Below, one piece after another: positions 48,325 through 56,071 of a stretch of DNA of 64,000 nt. Positions within the stretch are counted from its first letter, which is position 1. Each line of letters starts with the position of its first letter. The DNA comes from Gemmobacter fulvus (GTDB lineage Bacteria > Pseudomonadota > Alphaproteobacteria > Rhodobacterales > Rhodobacteraceae): assembly GCF_018798885.1 (NCBI RefSeq), contig NZ_CP076361.1:1587501-1651500 (forward strand), given 5' to 3'. The notes below the pieces were generated by a model. It ran no database searches. It was not told the DNA's origin and saw nothing but the letters and a program-made list of their open reading frames with translations. Made by a program: the position numbers and the translations under genes.

Positions 48325-48356
48325 GGGCCAAGTCTCCGCGACCTTGTAAAAAACGG
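48325..48356 (+). promoter_or_regulatory. candidate preQ1-I riboswitch upstream of yhhQ
   Basis: A CAAG/CTTG stem (48329-48332 / 48343-48346) encloses the loop TCTCCGCGAC and is followed by TAAAAAACGGAA. The loop bases TCCG can pair with CGGA in the tail (a 4-base-pair H-type pseudoknot), and six adenines separate stem and pseudoknot strand, as in preQ1 class I. The CGGA strand lies 8-11 bases before the yhhQ ATG, where the ribosome-binding site should be, so ligand binding could block translation. The gene product transports queuosine precursors, which fits. Confidence 0.7.
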
Positions 48357-48363
48357 AACTCGC

Positions 48364-48987
48364 ATGTCCAAATCCCTGATCCCTGGCATTCTTGCCATGG
48401 CCGCGCTTGTCGTGGCCTCGAATATCCTTGTGCAATATCTGCTCGGCCCCTGGCTTACCTGGGGGGCGCTGACCTATCCCTTCGCCTTTCTCGTGACCGA
48501 CCTTACCAACCGCCTGCAAGGTGCCGCCGCCGCGCGCCGCGTGGTGATCGTGGGCTTTGTGGTCGGGGTGATCTGTTCGCTGATCGGCACGCAGATCATG
48601 GGCGAATTCGGTCCGCTGGTCACCCTGCGCGTGGCGCTTGGCTCGGGCACCGCGTTCCTCTGCGCGCAACTGACCGATGTTGCAGTGTTCAACCGCCTGC
48701 GCGCCGGAAGCTGGTGGCGCGCGCCGCTGATCTCCACGCTGGTCGGGGCAACGCTCGACACCATGCTGTTCTTCACCATTGCCTTTTCGGCAGGGCTGAG
48801 CGGCATTGAGCCGGGCAATGATGTGGCTTGGGCAAATGAACTTGTGCCGCTTCTGGGCGTGGGCCCGGTGCTGCCCTTGTGGATCTCGCTCGGAACGGCC
48901 GACTGGCTGGTGAAACTTGCGCTCGCAGCTGTTGCACTTGTGCCATTCCGGCTGATTGTCGGAAAGTTGACCACACGGCTGGCGTAA
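48364..48987 (+). CDS. yhhQ: queuosine precursor transporter (VUT family)
   Basis: A 207-residue membrane protein with about six helices. It has the family core YPFAFLVTDLTNRLQGAAAARRVV near residue 40 and the FLCAQLTDVAVFNRLR and STLVGATLDTMLFFTIAF segments of COG1738. These proteins import queuine precursors (preQ0/preQ1) for the tRNA wobble modification. The upstream preQ1-I-like element supports the assignment independently. It stands alone, with a promoter-like TTGACA shortly after its stop belonging to the next unit. Confidence 0.9.
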   Translation: MSKSLIPGILAMAALVVASNILVQYLLGPWLTWGALTYPFAFLVTDLTNRLQGAAAARRVVIVGFVVGVICSLIGTQIMGEFGPLVTLRVALGSGTAFLCAQLTDVAVFNRLRAGSWWRAPLISTLVGATLDTMLFFTIAFSAGLSGIEPGNDVAWANELVPLLGVGPVLPLWISLGTADWLVKLALAAVALVPFRLIVGKLTTRLA

Positions 48988-49041
48988 AAACTTTTGACAA
49001 ACACAAAATCTGTGTCAGGCTCACCTTATCGGCAACACATT

Positions 49042-49057
49042 GAAAGGAGGTGATCCA
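49042..49057 (+). promoter_or_regulatory. extended Shine-Dalgarno, perfect complement of the 16S rRNA tail
   Basis: GAAAGGAGGTGATCCA is complementary over all 16 bases to the 16S rRNA 3' end of Rhodobacteraceae (TGGATCACCTCCTTTC). It ends immediately before a GTG codon; the GGAGG core is 7 bases from that codon, the normal spacing. No other gene in the window has more than about 6-8 matching bases. Confidence 0.85.
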
Positions 49058-49114
49058 GTGTCTAGAGTGATATTGGAGAGAGGTGTCGGGACAGTCGGAG
49101 GGAGTGGTTCCTAA
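49058..49114 (+). CDS. 18-codon leader-type reading frame with rare codons
   Basis: GTG start to TAA encodes MSRVILERGVGTVGGSGS. It directly follows the 16-base anti-16S complement, so initiation should be very strong. The first codons (TCT, AGA, GTG, ATA, TTG, GAG, AGA) are rare in this GC-rich genome, unlike every neighbouring gene. The stop codon is the first part of a 7-base-pair hairpin. The peptide matches no family I know. It could be a leader peptide, a ribosome-loading site, or part of a small RNA that is not translated. Whether it is a gene in its own right is uncertain. Confidence 0.5.
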   Translation: MSRVILERGVGTVGGSGS

Positions 49115-49128
49115 GGGCAAACCCTTAG
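49111..49128 (+). other. stable hairpin overlapping the leader stop codon
   Basis: CTAAGGG (49111-49117) and CCCTTAG (49122-49128) pair perfectly around a CAAA loop. The TAA stop at 49112-49114 is inside the stem. GTTCCTA (49107-49113) could instead pair with TAGGAAC (49175-49181), a mutually exclusive fold. Confidence 0.6.
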
Positions 49129-49185
49129 AAAACAAGACTTTTGATTGGGCTTGAAACCTAACTGGCCCATCTCCTAGGAACTCGG

Positions 49186-49214
49186 AAAGGGTCGCCGAAC
49201 ACCGGCGGCCCTTT
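49186..49214 (+). terminator. intrinsic terminator of the leader/small RNA transcript
   Basis: AAAGGG (49186-49191) pairs with CCCTTT (49209-49214), with an inner GCCG/CGGC stem and AACAC loop, followed by CTCGTAT. It would end a transcript of roughly 170-200 bases starting near 49020, upstream of arfB. Confidence 0.65.
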
Positions 49215-49234
49215 CTCGTATCAGCGTGCCAATG

Positions 49235-49270
49235 TTAAAATAAACCGGATGCACGCTTAAAATGTAACCG
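49235..49270. repeat. two direct repeats TTAAAAT..ACCG, 22-base period
   Basis: TTAAAATAAACCG begins at 49235 and TTAAAATGTAACCG at 49257. They lie in the AT-rich stretch ahead of arfB and could be a regulator site or promoter elements. Confidence 0.4.
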
Positions 49271-49272
49271 CT

Positions 49273-49301
49273 TTATAAACGACCCATCAGGGCGTTTATA
49301 A
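49273..49301. repeat. 9-base inverted repeat ahead of arfB
   Basis: TTATAAACG (49273-49281) and CGTTTATAA (49293-49301) are perfect inverted repeats with an 11-base spacer, flanked on both outer sides by ACCG or CGGT-like bases. It could be an operator or a weak hairpin in the arfB leader. Confidence 0.5.
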
Positions 49302-49369
49302 CCGGCAGATTGACGGATCAAACCGCACTGCCCCCTTCCGTGCTGCGCAAAACCCGCTACCTTGTCGCC

Positions 49370-49795
49370 ATGCTGCGGATCAATGACACACTCACCATTG
49401 CCGACTGGGAACTGTCCGAGAGCTTTTCGCGCTCGTCAGGGCCGGGGGGGCAGAATGTCAACAAGGTGGAAACCGCCGTTGAACTGCGGTTCGAGGCCGA
49501 ACGCTCGCCGCATCTTGGCCCGGCGGTCAAGGCGCGGCTGAAGCGGCTGGCCGGGCGGCGCTGGACCAATGAGGGCGCGATTGTCATTCGGGCCGAAGAA
49601 ACCCGCAGTCAGGCGCGCAACCGCGAACTGGCCGAGGAACGGCTGATCGAGCTGATCCGCGCAGCGCTGGTCGCGCCAAAGCGGCGCATCGCCACCAAAC
49701 CGACGCTGGGCAGCCAGCGCCGCAGGCTCAGTGCCAAAACCCAGCGGGGCGAGGTGAAATCGCTGCGCGGCAAAATCCCGGAGGATGGCGAATGA
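49370..49795 (+). CDS. arfB: alternative ribosome-rescue factor / peptidyl-tRNA hydrolase ArfB
   Basis: A 141-residue class-I release-factor homologue. The catalytic GGQ lies in SFSRSSGPGGQNVNKVETAVELRF near residues 21-44. A basic C-terminal tail (KRRIATKPTLGSQRRRLSAKTQRGEVKSLRGK) is the family's ribosome mRNA-channel anchor. ArfB releases peptides from ribosomes stalled at mRNA ends. I chose the ATG at 49370, which gives the usual family N-terminus (LRINDTLTIADWELSESF); an in-frame TTG at 49310 would add 20 residues. Its stop overlaps the next gene by ATGA. Confidence 0.93.
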   Translation: MLRINDTLTIADWELSESFSRSSGPGGQNVNKVETAVELRFEAERSPHLGPAVKARLKRLAGRRWTNEGAIVIRAEETRSQARNRELAEERLIELIRAALVAPKRRIATKPTLGSQRRRLSAKTQRGEVKSLRGKIPEDGE

Positions 49796-50730
49796 CCGAG
49801 GCCGAAGAGGCAGCGGCCCATTGGGGCGGCACCGATCTGCGCCTGCTGCGCAACCGCGAAAATGCCGTCTATGCCATGCGCCTGCCCGATGGGCGGCGCG
49901 CGGCCCTGCGTCTACATCGCCCCGGCTATCAGGGCGCGGCGGCGATCCGGTCCGAGCTGTGGTGGTGCGCGGAACTGGCGGGCCGGGGCGTGGCGGTGCC
50001 AGCACCGCTGCCCAGCACTCATGGCGAGATGTTGCCACAACTGACGGGCGGGCGGGTCGCATCCGCCATCGCCTGGGTCGAGGGCCAGCCCTTTGGCGAG
50101 GCGGGGCACCCCCTGCCCGGCACCGCCGCCCAGCAGATTGCCCGCCATCATGCCTTGGGCCACCTGCTTGCCACCGTCCACACCGTGACCGACTCGCTGG
50201 TCTTGCCGCACGATTTCACCCGCCCGCGCTGGGACATCGACGGGCTGACCGGCGAGACGCCGTTCTGGGGCCGGTTCTGGGAACATCCCGCCCTTGGGCC
50301 GGAGGATGGCCGCACCCTGCGCCGCGCGCGCGATTTCCTGCGCGAGGCCCTGACGGATCATGCCCGCACAGCACCGCTGGGGCCGATCCATGCCGATGTC
50401 TTGCGTGAAAACATTCTGGTGGATGGGGAACAGCTGTCGCTGATTGATTTCGATGACAGCGGCATCGGCTTTCGGCTCTATGATCTGGGCACGGTGATGT
50501 CGCAGAACCTGTATGAGCCACAGCGTCCTGCCCTGCAACAGGCGCTGATCGACGGCTATGCCGCACTCCGCCCGCTCGATTCCAATATGGTGCCAGTGTT
50601 CACATTGGCGCGTGTGCTGGCATCGGTCGGCTGGGCCGCCCCCCGTCTGGCCCCGGATGATCCCATTCATCGTAGCCATATCGCCCGCGCGGTGATGTGG
50701 GCGGATCATGTGATGGCAGGCCACGCCTGA
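49792..50730 (+). CDS. aminoglycoside phosphotransferase-like (APH/ChoK) kinase
   Basis: A 312-residue protein kinase-like phosphotransferase. LRNRENAVYAMRLPDGRRAALRLHRPGYQ is the nucleotide-binding N-lobe with its lysine position replaced by arginine-rich RLHR, common in this subfamily. The catalytic loop is LGPIHADVLRENILVDGEQLSLIDFDDSGIGFRLYDLGTV near residues 197-234 with HxD and DFD motifs. The family phosphorylates small alcohols (homoserine, choline, fructosamine, aminoglycosides). The substrate is unknown, and antibiotic resistance should not be assumed. It is coupled to arfB. Confidence 0.85.
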   Translation: MTEAEEAAAHWGGTDLRLLRNRENAVYAMRLPDGRRAALRLHRPGYQGAAAIRSELWWCAELAGRGVAVPAPLPSTHGEMLPQLTGGRVASAIAWVEGQPFGEAGHPLPGTAAQQIARHHALGHLLATVHTVTDSLVLPHDFTRPRWDIDGLTGETPFWGRFWEHPALGPEDGRTLRRARDFLREALTDHARTAPLGPIHADVLRENILVDGEQLSLIDFDDSGIGFRLYDLGTVMSQNLYEPQRPALQQALIDGYAALRPLDSNMVPVFTLARVLASVGWAAPRLAPDDPIHRSHIARAVMWADHVMAGHA

Positions 50731-50786
50731 GCCATTCCGCACGATCATGCGGAAATCGGTTGCCGCCTCGCCGGACGCGGGATAAT

Positions 50787-50804
50787 GCGACAGGCGAATG
50801 ACAG
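50787..50804 (-). promoter_or_regulatory. candidate Pho box (PhoB site) at the PiT gene start
   Basis: On the reverse strand CTGTCATTCGCCTGTCGC matches the 18-base Pho box, two CTGTCA-type units spaced by 11 bases. It lies just downstream of a GATAAT (50781-50786) that could be the -10 element, ending 15 bases before the ATG, a position suited to repression. Confidence 0.55.
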
Positions 50805-50819
50805 CTCGGTAACATCTGC

Positions 50820-52292
50820 ATGACAAACCCTGCCCCGCAAAATCAGTGGAAAACGCTCGACAAGGATCTTTCACGCCTTGTGGTCCTGGAACAGGCGACA
50901 AGCTTTCTGTCACGCCCGCTGATCGCCATCGGCATCGGTCTGGCGTTTGTTGCCTTCTGTGCCATTGCCGCAGCCGTCTTCACCGGCGGTGCGCCCAATT
51001 CGTTGATCATCGTCGCGGCGGCGGCCTTCGGGGCCTATATGGCGCTGAACATCGGCGCCAATGATGTGGCCAACAACATGGGCCCGGCGGTGGGGGCCAA
51101 TGCCCTGACCATGGGCGGCGCGCTGGTGATCGCCGCCGTGTTTGAAACCGCAGGCGCGCTGATTGCCGGGGGCGATGTTGTATCGACCATTTCCGGCGGG
51201 ATCGTCGCCCCCGAGGCGGTGGCCGATCCCCACACCTTCATCTGGACGATGATGGCGGCGCTGATCGCCTCGTCGCTCTGGCTCAATCTGGCGACGGCGC
51301 TGGGGGCTCCGGTGTCGACCACCCATGCGATTGTCGGCGGAGTGATGGGCGCGGGCATCGTGGCGGCCGGCTTCGGCGCGGTCGATTGGGGCAAGATGGG
51401 GCAGATCGCCCTCAGCTGGATCATCTCGCCGGTGCTGGGCGGGGTGATTGCCGCCGCGTTTCTGGCCTTCATCAAGGCCCGCATCAATGATGTCGAAGAC
51501 AAGCTGGGCGCGGCGCGCTTCTGGGTGCCGATCCTGATCGGCATCATGGCAGGCACCTTCGCCACCTATCTTGCCGTCAAGGGTCTGAAAAAACTGATCG
51601 ACATTTCCATGCCCTCGGCGGTGCTGCTCGGGCTGGCAATTGGCGTCGTGTCGGTCTTTCTCACCCGCCCGATGATCCGCCGTCAGGCAGCCGGGATGGA
51701 GAACCGCAAGAAATCGCTGAAAAAACTGTTCGGCATGCCACTGGTCCTGTCAGCCGCGCTGCTGTCCTTTGCGCATGGGGCCAATGATGTGGCCAATGCG
51801 GTGGGGCCATTGGCAGCGATTGTTCATGCCGTGGCCGATGGCGGCACCGCCGAAAAGGTGCAGATCCCGCTGTGGGTGATGCTGATCGGCGCGGGCGGCA
51901 TCTCGTTCGGCCTGACCCTGTTCGGGCCGAAACTGATCCGCATGGTCGGCACCGAAATCACCAAGCTGAACCCGATGCGCGCCTATTGCGTGGCGCTATC
52001 GGCAGCGATCACCGTGATCGTGGCCAGCTGGCTGGGCCTGCCGGTCAGCTCCACCCATATCGCCGTGGGTGCGGTGTTTGGCGTTGGTTTCTTTCGGGAA
52101 TGGCACGCCGAACGGCGTGTGCGGCAGACCGGCATCATCAAGGGCAAACCCGTCGCCCCGGATGAACGGTCGCGGCGCAAACTGGTGCGGCGGGCGCATG
52201 TGCTGTCGATCGGCGCGGCCTGGGTTGTCACCGTGCCCCTGACGGCGCTGCTGTCGGCCCTGATCTTTGTCGTACTGAACTGGCTGGCCTGA
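50820..52292 (+). CDS. pit: PiT family inorganic phosphate transporter
   Basis: A 490-residue low-affinity phosphate (metal-phosphate)/proton symporter. The duplicated PiT signature is visible twice: NIGANDVANNMGPAVGANALTMGGA near residue 76 and FAHGANDVANAVGPLAAIVHA near 319. About ten to twelve helices surround an intracellular loop (RRQAAGMENRKKSLKKL). No clear ribosome-binding site precedes the ATG, so the transcript may have a short leader. It converges on pncB with only six bases between stops. Confidence 0.93.
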   Translation: MTNPAPQNQWKTLDKDLSRLVVLEQATSFLSRPLIAIGIGLAFVAFCAIAAAVFTGGAPNSLIIVAAAAFGAYMALNIGANDVANNMGPAVGANALTMGGALVIAAVFETAGALIAGGDVVSTISGGIVAPEAVADPHTFIWTMMAALIASSLWLNLATALGAPVSTTHAIVGGVMGAGIVAAGFGAVDWGKMGQIALSWIISPVLGGVIAAAFLAFIKARINDVEDKLGAARFWVPILIGIMAGTFATYLAVKGLKKLIDISMPSAVLLGLAIGVVSVFLTRPMIRRQAAGMENRKKSLKKLFGMPLVLSAALLSFAHGANDVANAVGPLAAIVHAVADGGTAEKVQIPLWVMLIGAGGISFGLTLFGPKLIRMVGTEITKLNPMRAYCVALSAAITVIVASWLGLPVSSTHIAVGAVFGVGFFREWHAERRVRQTGIIKGKPVAPDERSRRKLVRRAHVLSIGAAWVVTVPLTALLSALIFVVLNWLA

Positions 52293-52298
52293 CGCGCG

Positions 52299-53588
52299 TC
52301 AGACCAGCAGATCCTGCGCCACCTGATCGGCCACGCCGAACACCCGTTTGTAGCGCGCCACCTCTTCCGCCGGACCCATGGCCTTGTTCGGATTGTCTGA
52401 CAGCTTCACCGTGGGCCGCCCATTGGCCGAGACGGCCTTGCACACCAGACTGAACGGCGCCAGCCGTTCGCCCGCGAGGCCGCGGAAATCATTGGTCAGC
52501 ATCGTGCCCCAGCCGAACGAGACCTTGACCCGCCCGGCGAACTGCCGGTGCAGCTCTTCGATCTTGGCGACATCCAGCCCGTCCGAAAAGATCACCAGTT
52601 TCTTCAGCGGGTCTTCACCCTTTTCCTGCCACCAGCGAATCGCCGTCTCTGCCCCGCGCGCCGGATCACCGCTGTCGATGCGGATCCCGGTCCAGGTGCT
52701 GAGCCAGTCCGGCGCGTTTTTCAGAAAGCCCTCGGTCCCGTAGGTATCGGGCAGCATGATGCGCAGATTGCCGTCATGTTCCTCGTGCCAGTCGGCCAGC
52801 ACCTGATAGGGGGCCTGCGCCAGATCGGCATCATTGGTGGTCAGCGCCGAATAGACCATGGGCAGTTCATGCGCATTGGTGCCGATGGCCTCGATATCGC
52901 GCTTCATGGCAATGCGGCAGTTGGAGGTGCCGGTGAAGGCAGAGCCCAGACCCTCTTGCATCGCCTGCACACACCAATCCTGCCACAGGAAGGAATGGCG
53001 GCGACGGGTGCCGAAATCCGCAATTTTCAAGCCCTCGATCCCGCGCAACCGTTCGATCTTTTCCCACAGCCGGGCCATGGCGCGGGCATAGAGCACCTGA
53101 AGCTCAAACTTGCCCATGCCACGCAGCACGGCGCGCGAGCGCAACTCCATCAGCACCGCCAGCGCCGGAATTTCCCACAGCATCACCTCGGGCCATTTGC
53201 CCTCGAAGGTCAGCTCATACTGCCCGTCGCGCTTTTCCAGATGATAGGGCGGCAGGCGCAGCCCCTCGAACCATTCCATGAAATCGGGGCGGAACATCTG
53301 GCGTTTGCCGTAGAAGGTATTGCCGCGCAACCAGGTGCTTTCGCCGCGCGACAGGCTCAGGCTGCGCACATGATCCAGCTGTTCGCGCAGCTCGCCCTCG
53401 TCGATCAGATCGCCCAGCCGCACCGATTTGCTGCGGTTGATCAGGCTGAACACCACGGTGGTATCGGGTTTATTGCGGAAAATCGACTGGCACATCAACA
53501 GCTTGTAAAAGTCCGTGTCGATGAGCGAGCGGACGATCGGGTCGATCTTCCAGTTGTGGTTATGCACCCGTGTGGCGATATCGACCAT
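52299..53588 (-). CDS. pncB: nicotinate phosphoribosyltransferase
   Basis: A 429-residue enzyme of NAD salvage converting nicotinate and PRPP to nicotinate mononucleotide. DPIVRSLIDTDFYKLLMCQSIF opens the family core. GTSNCRIAMKRDIEAIGTNAHELPMV (about residues 218-243) includes the histidine phosphorylated during ATP-coupled turnover, and FSDGLDVAKIEELHRQFAGRVKVSFGWGTMLTND (about 338-371) is the ribose-phosphate-binding region. It lies 72 bases downstream of pncA on the same strand, so the two-step salvage route from nicotinamide is encoded together. Confidence 0.95.
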   Translation of the reverse strand: MVDIATRVHNHNWKIDPIVRSLIDTDFYKLLMCQSIFRNKPDTTVVFSLINRSKSVRLGDLIDEGELREQLDHVRSLSLSRGESTWLRGNTFYGKRQMFRPDFMEWFEGLRLPPYHLEKRDGQYELTFEGKWPEVMLWEIPALAVLMELRSRAVLRGMGKFELQVLYARAMARLWEKIERLRGIEGLKIADFGTRRRHSFLWQDWCVQAMQEGLGSAFTGTSNCRIAMKRDIEAIGTNAHELPMVYSALTTNDADLAQAPYQVLADWHEEHDGNLRIMLPDTYGTEGFLKNAPDWLSTWTGIRIDSGDPARGAETAIRWWQEKGEDPLKKLVIFSDGLDVAKIEELHRQFAGRVKVSFGWGTMLTNDFRGLAGERLAPFSLVCKAVSANGRPTVKLSDNPNKAMGPAEEVARYKRVFGVADQVAQDLLV

Positions 53589-53660
53589 TCAGCGTCTCCC
53601 TTTGCCACCCCTGTCTAAGCCATGTTCCGGGGAAAGGTCAAAACCAGATCCGGGGCGGGC

Positions 53661-54272
53661 CTAGGCTAGAATGACCCCGGCTGCGCGCATCTGATCGCAG
53701 GCCCGGGCCAAAGAGCCGTCCAGATCAATCGCGCGGCAGGCCTGCATCCGCACCGTCACGCCAAAGCCCAGCCGCACCGCATCCAGCGCCGAATAGGCGA
53801 CGCAGAAATCCGTGGCCAGCCCGACCAGCGTCAGCGTGGACGCCCCGCGGGCACGCAGATACCCGTCAAGCCCGGTCTGGGTCTGATGGTCATTCTCGAA
53901 AAACGCGGAATAGCTGTCGATCTGCGGGCGAAAGCCCTTACGGATCACCAGATCCGCCGCATCGCTGTGCAGCCCGGAATGGAACACCGCCCCCGCTGTG
54001 CCCTGCACACAGTGCGCGGGCCACAGAACCTGCGGCCCATAGGGCATGTCTATCTGCGAAAACGGGGCCGCGCCAGGATGATTGTCGGCAAAGCTGCTGT
54101 GAGTGACGGGGTGCCAATCCTGCGTCAGCACCTTGATGGCAAATTGCCCGAGCAGGGCATTGACCTCGGGCAGGATCTCGTCCCCCCCGGCCACCGCCAG
54201 CGCCCCGCCGGGGCAGAAATCATTCTGCACGTCGATCACGATCAGGGCGTCGGTCTGTGGGTGCATCGCCAT
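53661..54272 (-). CDS. pncA: nicotinamidase
   Basis: A 203-residue cysteine hydrolase converting nicotinamide to nicotinate. [24 protein letters not shown] carries the catalytic aspartate near residue 14. The metal-binding [10 protein letters not shown] is near 53, the catalytic lysine in VIRKGFRP near 111 and the nucleophilic cysteine in [15 protein letters not shown] near 157. The ATG at 54272 has AAGGA close ahead and was preferred over upstream in-frame starts. The product feeds pncB directly downstream. Confidence 0.93.
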   Translation of the reverse strand: MAMHPQTDALIVIDVQNDFCPGGALAVAGGDEILPEVNALLGQFAIKVLTQDWHPVTHSSFADNHPGAAPFSQIDMPYGPQVLWPAHCVQGTAGAVFHSGLHSDAADLVIRKGFRPQIDSYSAFFENDHQTQTGLDGYLRARGASTLTLVGLATDFCVAYSALDAVRLGFGVTVRMQACRAIDLDGSLARACDQMRAAGVILA

Positions 54273-54362
54273 TGTCCTTGCTGTTTGCACAGGGCTAAGC
54301 ATCGCGGCGGGATGCGTCAATGCCGCCCTTGCATTTCACACGCGCCGGGGCCAAATGCGCGC

Positions 54363-55265
54363 ATGATCACCATTGCCGCACTCTATCATTTCACCCGTTT
54401 CGCTGATCCCGCCAGCCTGCGCGCGCCGCTGCAAACCGCCGCCGAGGCACAGGGCATCAAGGGATCGCTGCTGATTGCCGCCGAAGGCATCAATGGCACG
54501 ATTGCAGGCAGCCGCAGCGGAATCGACGCCTTGCTGGCGATGATCCGCGCCCTGCCCGGCTGCGCCGATCTGGAGCACAAGGAAAGCTGGTCCGAAACCA
54601 TGCCCTTTGGCCGGATGAAGGTGCGGCTGAAGCGGGAAATCGTGACCATGGGCCAGCCCGACATCGACCCGCGCGCCCGCGTCGGGCATTACGTCGCCGC
54701 GCAGGACTGGAACGATCTGATTTCGCAGCCGGATGTGGCGGTGATTGACACCCGCAACGATTACGAGGTCGCCATCGGCACCTTTCGCGGTGCCGTCGAT
54801 CCCGACACCCGCAGCTTCCGCGATTTTCCGGCGTGGTGGGCGGCCAACAAGGACAGGTTCCACAACAAACGCATCGCCATGTTCTGCACCGGCGGCATCC
54901 GCTGCGAGAAATCGACCAACTTCCTGCTGGGGCAAGGGGTGAACGAGGTCTATCACCTGAAAGGCGGCATCCTGAAATATCTCGAGGATGTGCCGCAGGA
55001 CCAAAGCCTGTGGGATGGCGAATGTTATGTGTTCGATCAGCGCGTCAGCGTCGGCCATGGCCTTGTGCCTGGTGCCTATGACAGCTGCCACGCCTGCCGC
55101 AGACCGCTCGCCCCCGATGACAAACTGCGCCCGGAATATGAGCTTGGCGTGCAATGCCATCACTGCGTTGACGAATATGGCCCCGAAGACCGCGCCCGGT
55201 TTCGTGAACGGATGCACCAGATGACCCTGGCCCAGAAGCGCGGGCAAAAGCACCTCGGCGGCTGA
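54363..55265 (+). CDS. trhO: tRNA uridine(34) 5-hydroxylase TrhO (rhodanese-like)
   Basis: A 300-residue member of the YceA/TrhO family, which makes 5-hydroxyuridine at tRNA position 34 using oxygen. An N-terminal acylphosphatase-like domain ([17 protein letters not shown]...) precedes a rhodanese domain beginning [18 protein letters not shown], with the active cysteine in [17 protein letters not shown] near residue 180. The C-terminus has CHACRRPL and CHHC, a probable zinc site. It is divergent from pncA with 90 bases between. Confidence 0.92.
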   Translation: MITIAALYHFTRFADPASLRAPLQTAAEAQGIKGSLLIAAEGINGTIAGSRSGIDALLAMIRALPGCADLEHKESWSETMPFGRMKVRLKREIVTMGQPDIDPRARVGHYVAAQDWNDLISQPDVAVIDTRNDYEVAIGTFRGAVDPDTRSFRDFPAWWAANKDRFHNKRIAMFCTGGIRCEKSTNFLLGQGVNEVYHLKGGILKYLEDVPQDQSLWDGECYVFDQRVSVGHGLVPGAYDSCHACRRPLAPDDKLRPEYELGVQCHHCVDEYGPEDRARFRERMHQMTLAQKRGQKHLGG

Positions 55266-55275
55266 TCCCCGAAGA

Positions 55276-56001
55276 TCAGGGGGCAGCGCCGAGGGAGATC
55301 TCCACCGCCCGCGCATAGCCCATGTCGGGATCAAACCGGCCCTCGCGCAGAAACAGGATCGTCTGCGCGATCACCTGCGGGTTCAGCATCATGAATGTAT
55401 GCGTCACCGGCAGCGTCACATGCGCCGTCATGCCGGCCACCTTGGTCGAGGCGACCGACACCTTGCCATCATCCGGGCCTTCTATGATCGAGGAATAGAC
55501 GGGGTTCAGCGACCGGCTGCCCGCAATCACGCCCAGGGCATAATCCGGCAGCGGCAGCGCCCGTGGCACGGATCCCGGCCCGGTGCCCAGTTGCACCCCC
55601 GCCGGGCCGTTCAGCCATTCAAACGCACCAATCTCGCCAAAGGCATCCACCAGCTCTGACCCGTGGTTGGGCGGGGCGAGCATCACCACGCGGCCCATCT
55701 CGGCCGGAGGGTTTGCCATCAGCCAGATCCGCGCCAGAATCCCGCCCATGGAATGGGTGACAAAATGCACCGGGCCGGGCGCGCATTGCGCAACCGCCGT
55801 GCCCACCAGCGGCGCCAGATCGCGCAAAGGCGCATCGGTAGAAGGATAGCCCTCGTTCACCACCTGAAAGCCCTGTGCCTTCAGCGCCTCTTCCATCGCC
55901 AGAAGCGAGGTTTCGCTGCGCGCCAGCCCATGCAGAAGCACCACACAATCGGCAAGGGCGGGTGTGGCAAGCAGGCTGAACAGGGCAATCAGGCGCAACA
56001 T
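55276..56001 (-). CDS. exported alpha/beta hydrolase (lipase-like)
   Basis: A 241-residue protein with a signal peptide ([18 protein letters not shown]). The alpha/beta hydrolase core starts [21 protein letters not shown] with the oxyanion HG motif and has the nucleophile elbow [15 protein letters not shown] near residue 83. The later histidine is probably in [11 protein letters not shown] near 203. It resembles PGAP1/lipase-2-type esterases acting in the periplasm; the substrate is not known. It converges on trhO with 10 bases between the stops. Confidence 0.85.
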   Translation of the reverse strand: MLRLIALFSLLATPALADCVVLLHGLARSETSLLAMEEALKAQGFQVVNEGYPSTDAPLRDLAPLVGTAVAQCAPGPVHFVTHSMGGILARIWLMANPPAEMGRVVMLAPPNHGSELVDAFGEIGAFEWLNGPAGVQLGTGPGSVPRALPLPDYALGVIAGSRSLNPVYSSIIEGPDDGKVSVASTKVAGMTAHVTLPVTHTFMMLNPQVIAQTILFLREGRFDPDMGYARAVEISLGAAP

Positions 56002-56071
56002 GCCCGCAATCTAGGATCAGATGCGCGGCAAATCCATGGACAAACGCAGCGCTTTCCCCCAGCCTGCCCGC

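Larger units (their letters stand above)
48988..49369 (+). other. structured, AT-richer intergenic region between yhhQ and arfB
   Basis: This 382-base region holds no ordinary gene. In order it contains TTGACA (48994-48999) overlapping an ACACA/TGTGT inverted repeat (49001-49015), a full-length anti-16S complement with a short reading frame (49042-49114), a hairpin over its stop codon (49111-49128), a TGGGC/GCCCA pair (49146-49169), an intrinsic terminator (49186-49214), two TTAAAAT-ACCG direct repeats and a 9-base inverted repeat (49235-49301). Base composition is clearly lower in GC than flanking genes. Confidence 0.8.

Noticed and set aside
49042-49057. Fragment of a 16S rRNA gene on the reverse strand
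   Set aside because: Similarity stops exactly at the 16 bases complementary to the anti-Shine-Dalgarno tail; flanking bases do not match 16S. It is better read as a ribosome-binding site on the forward strand.
49792-50730. Aminoglycoside resistance gene
   Set aside because: The kinase fold is shared with many metabolic enzymes, and coupling to arfB in a core region gives no sign of an acquired resistance gene.
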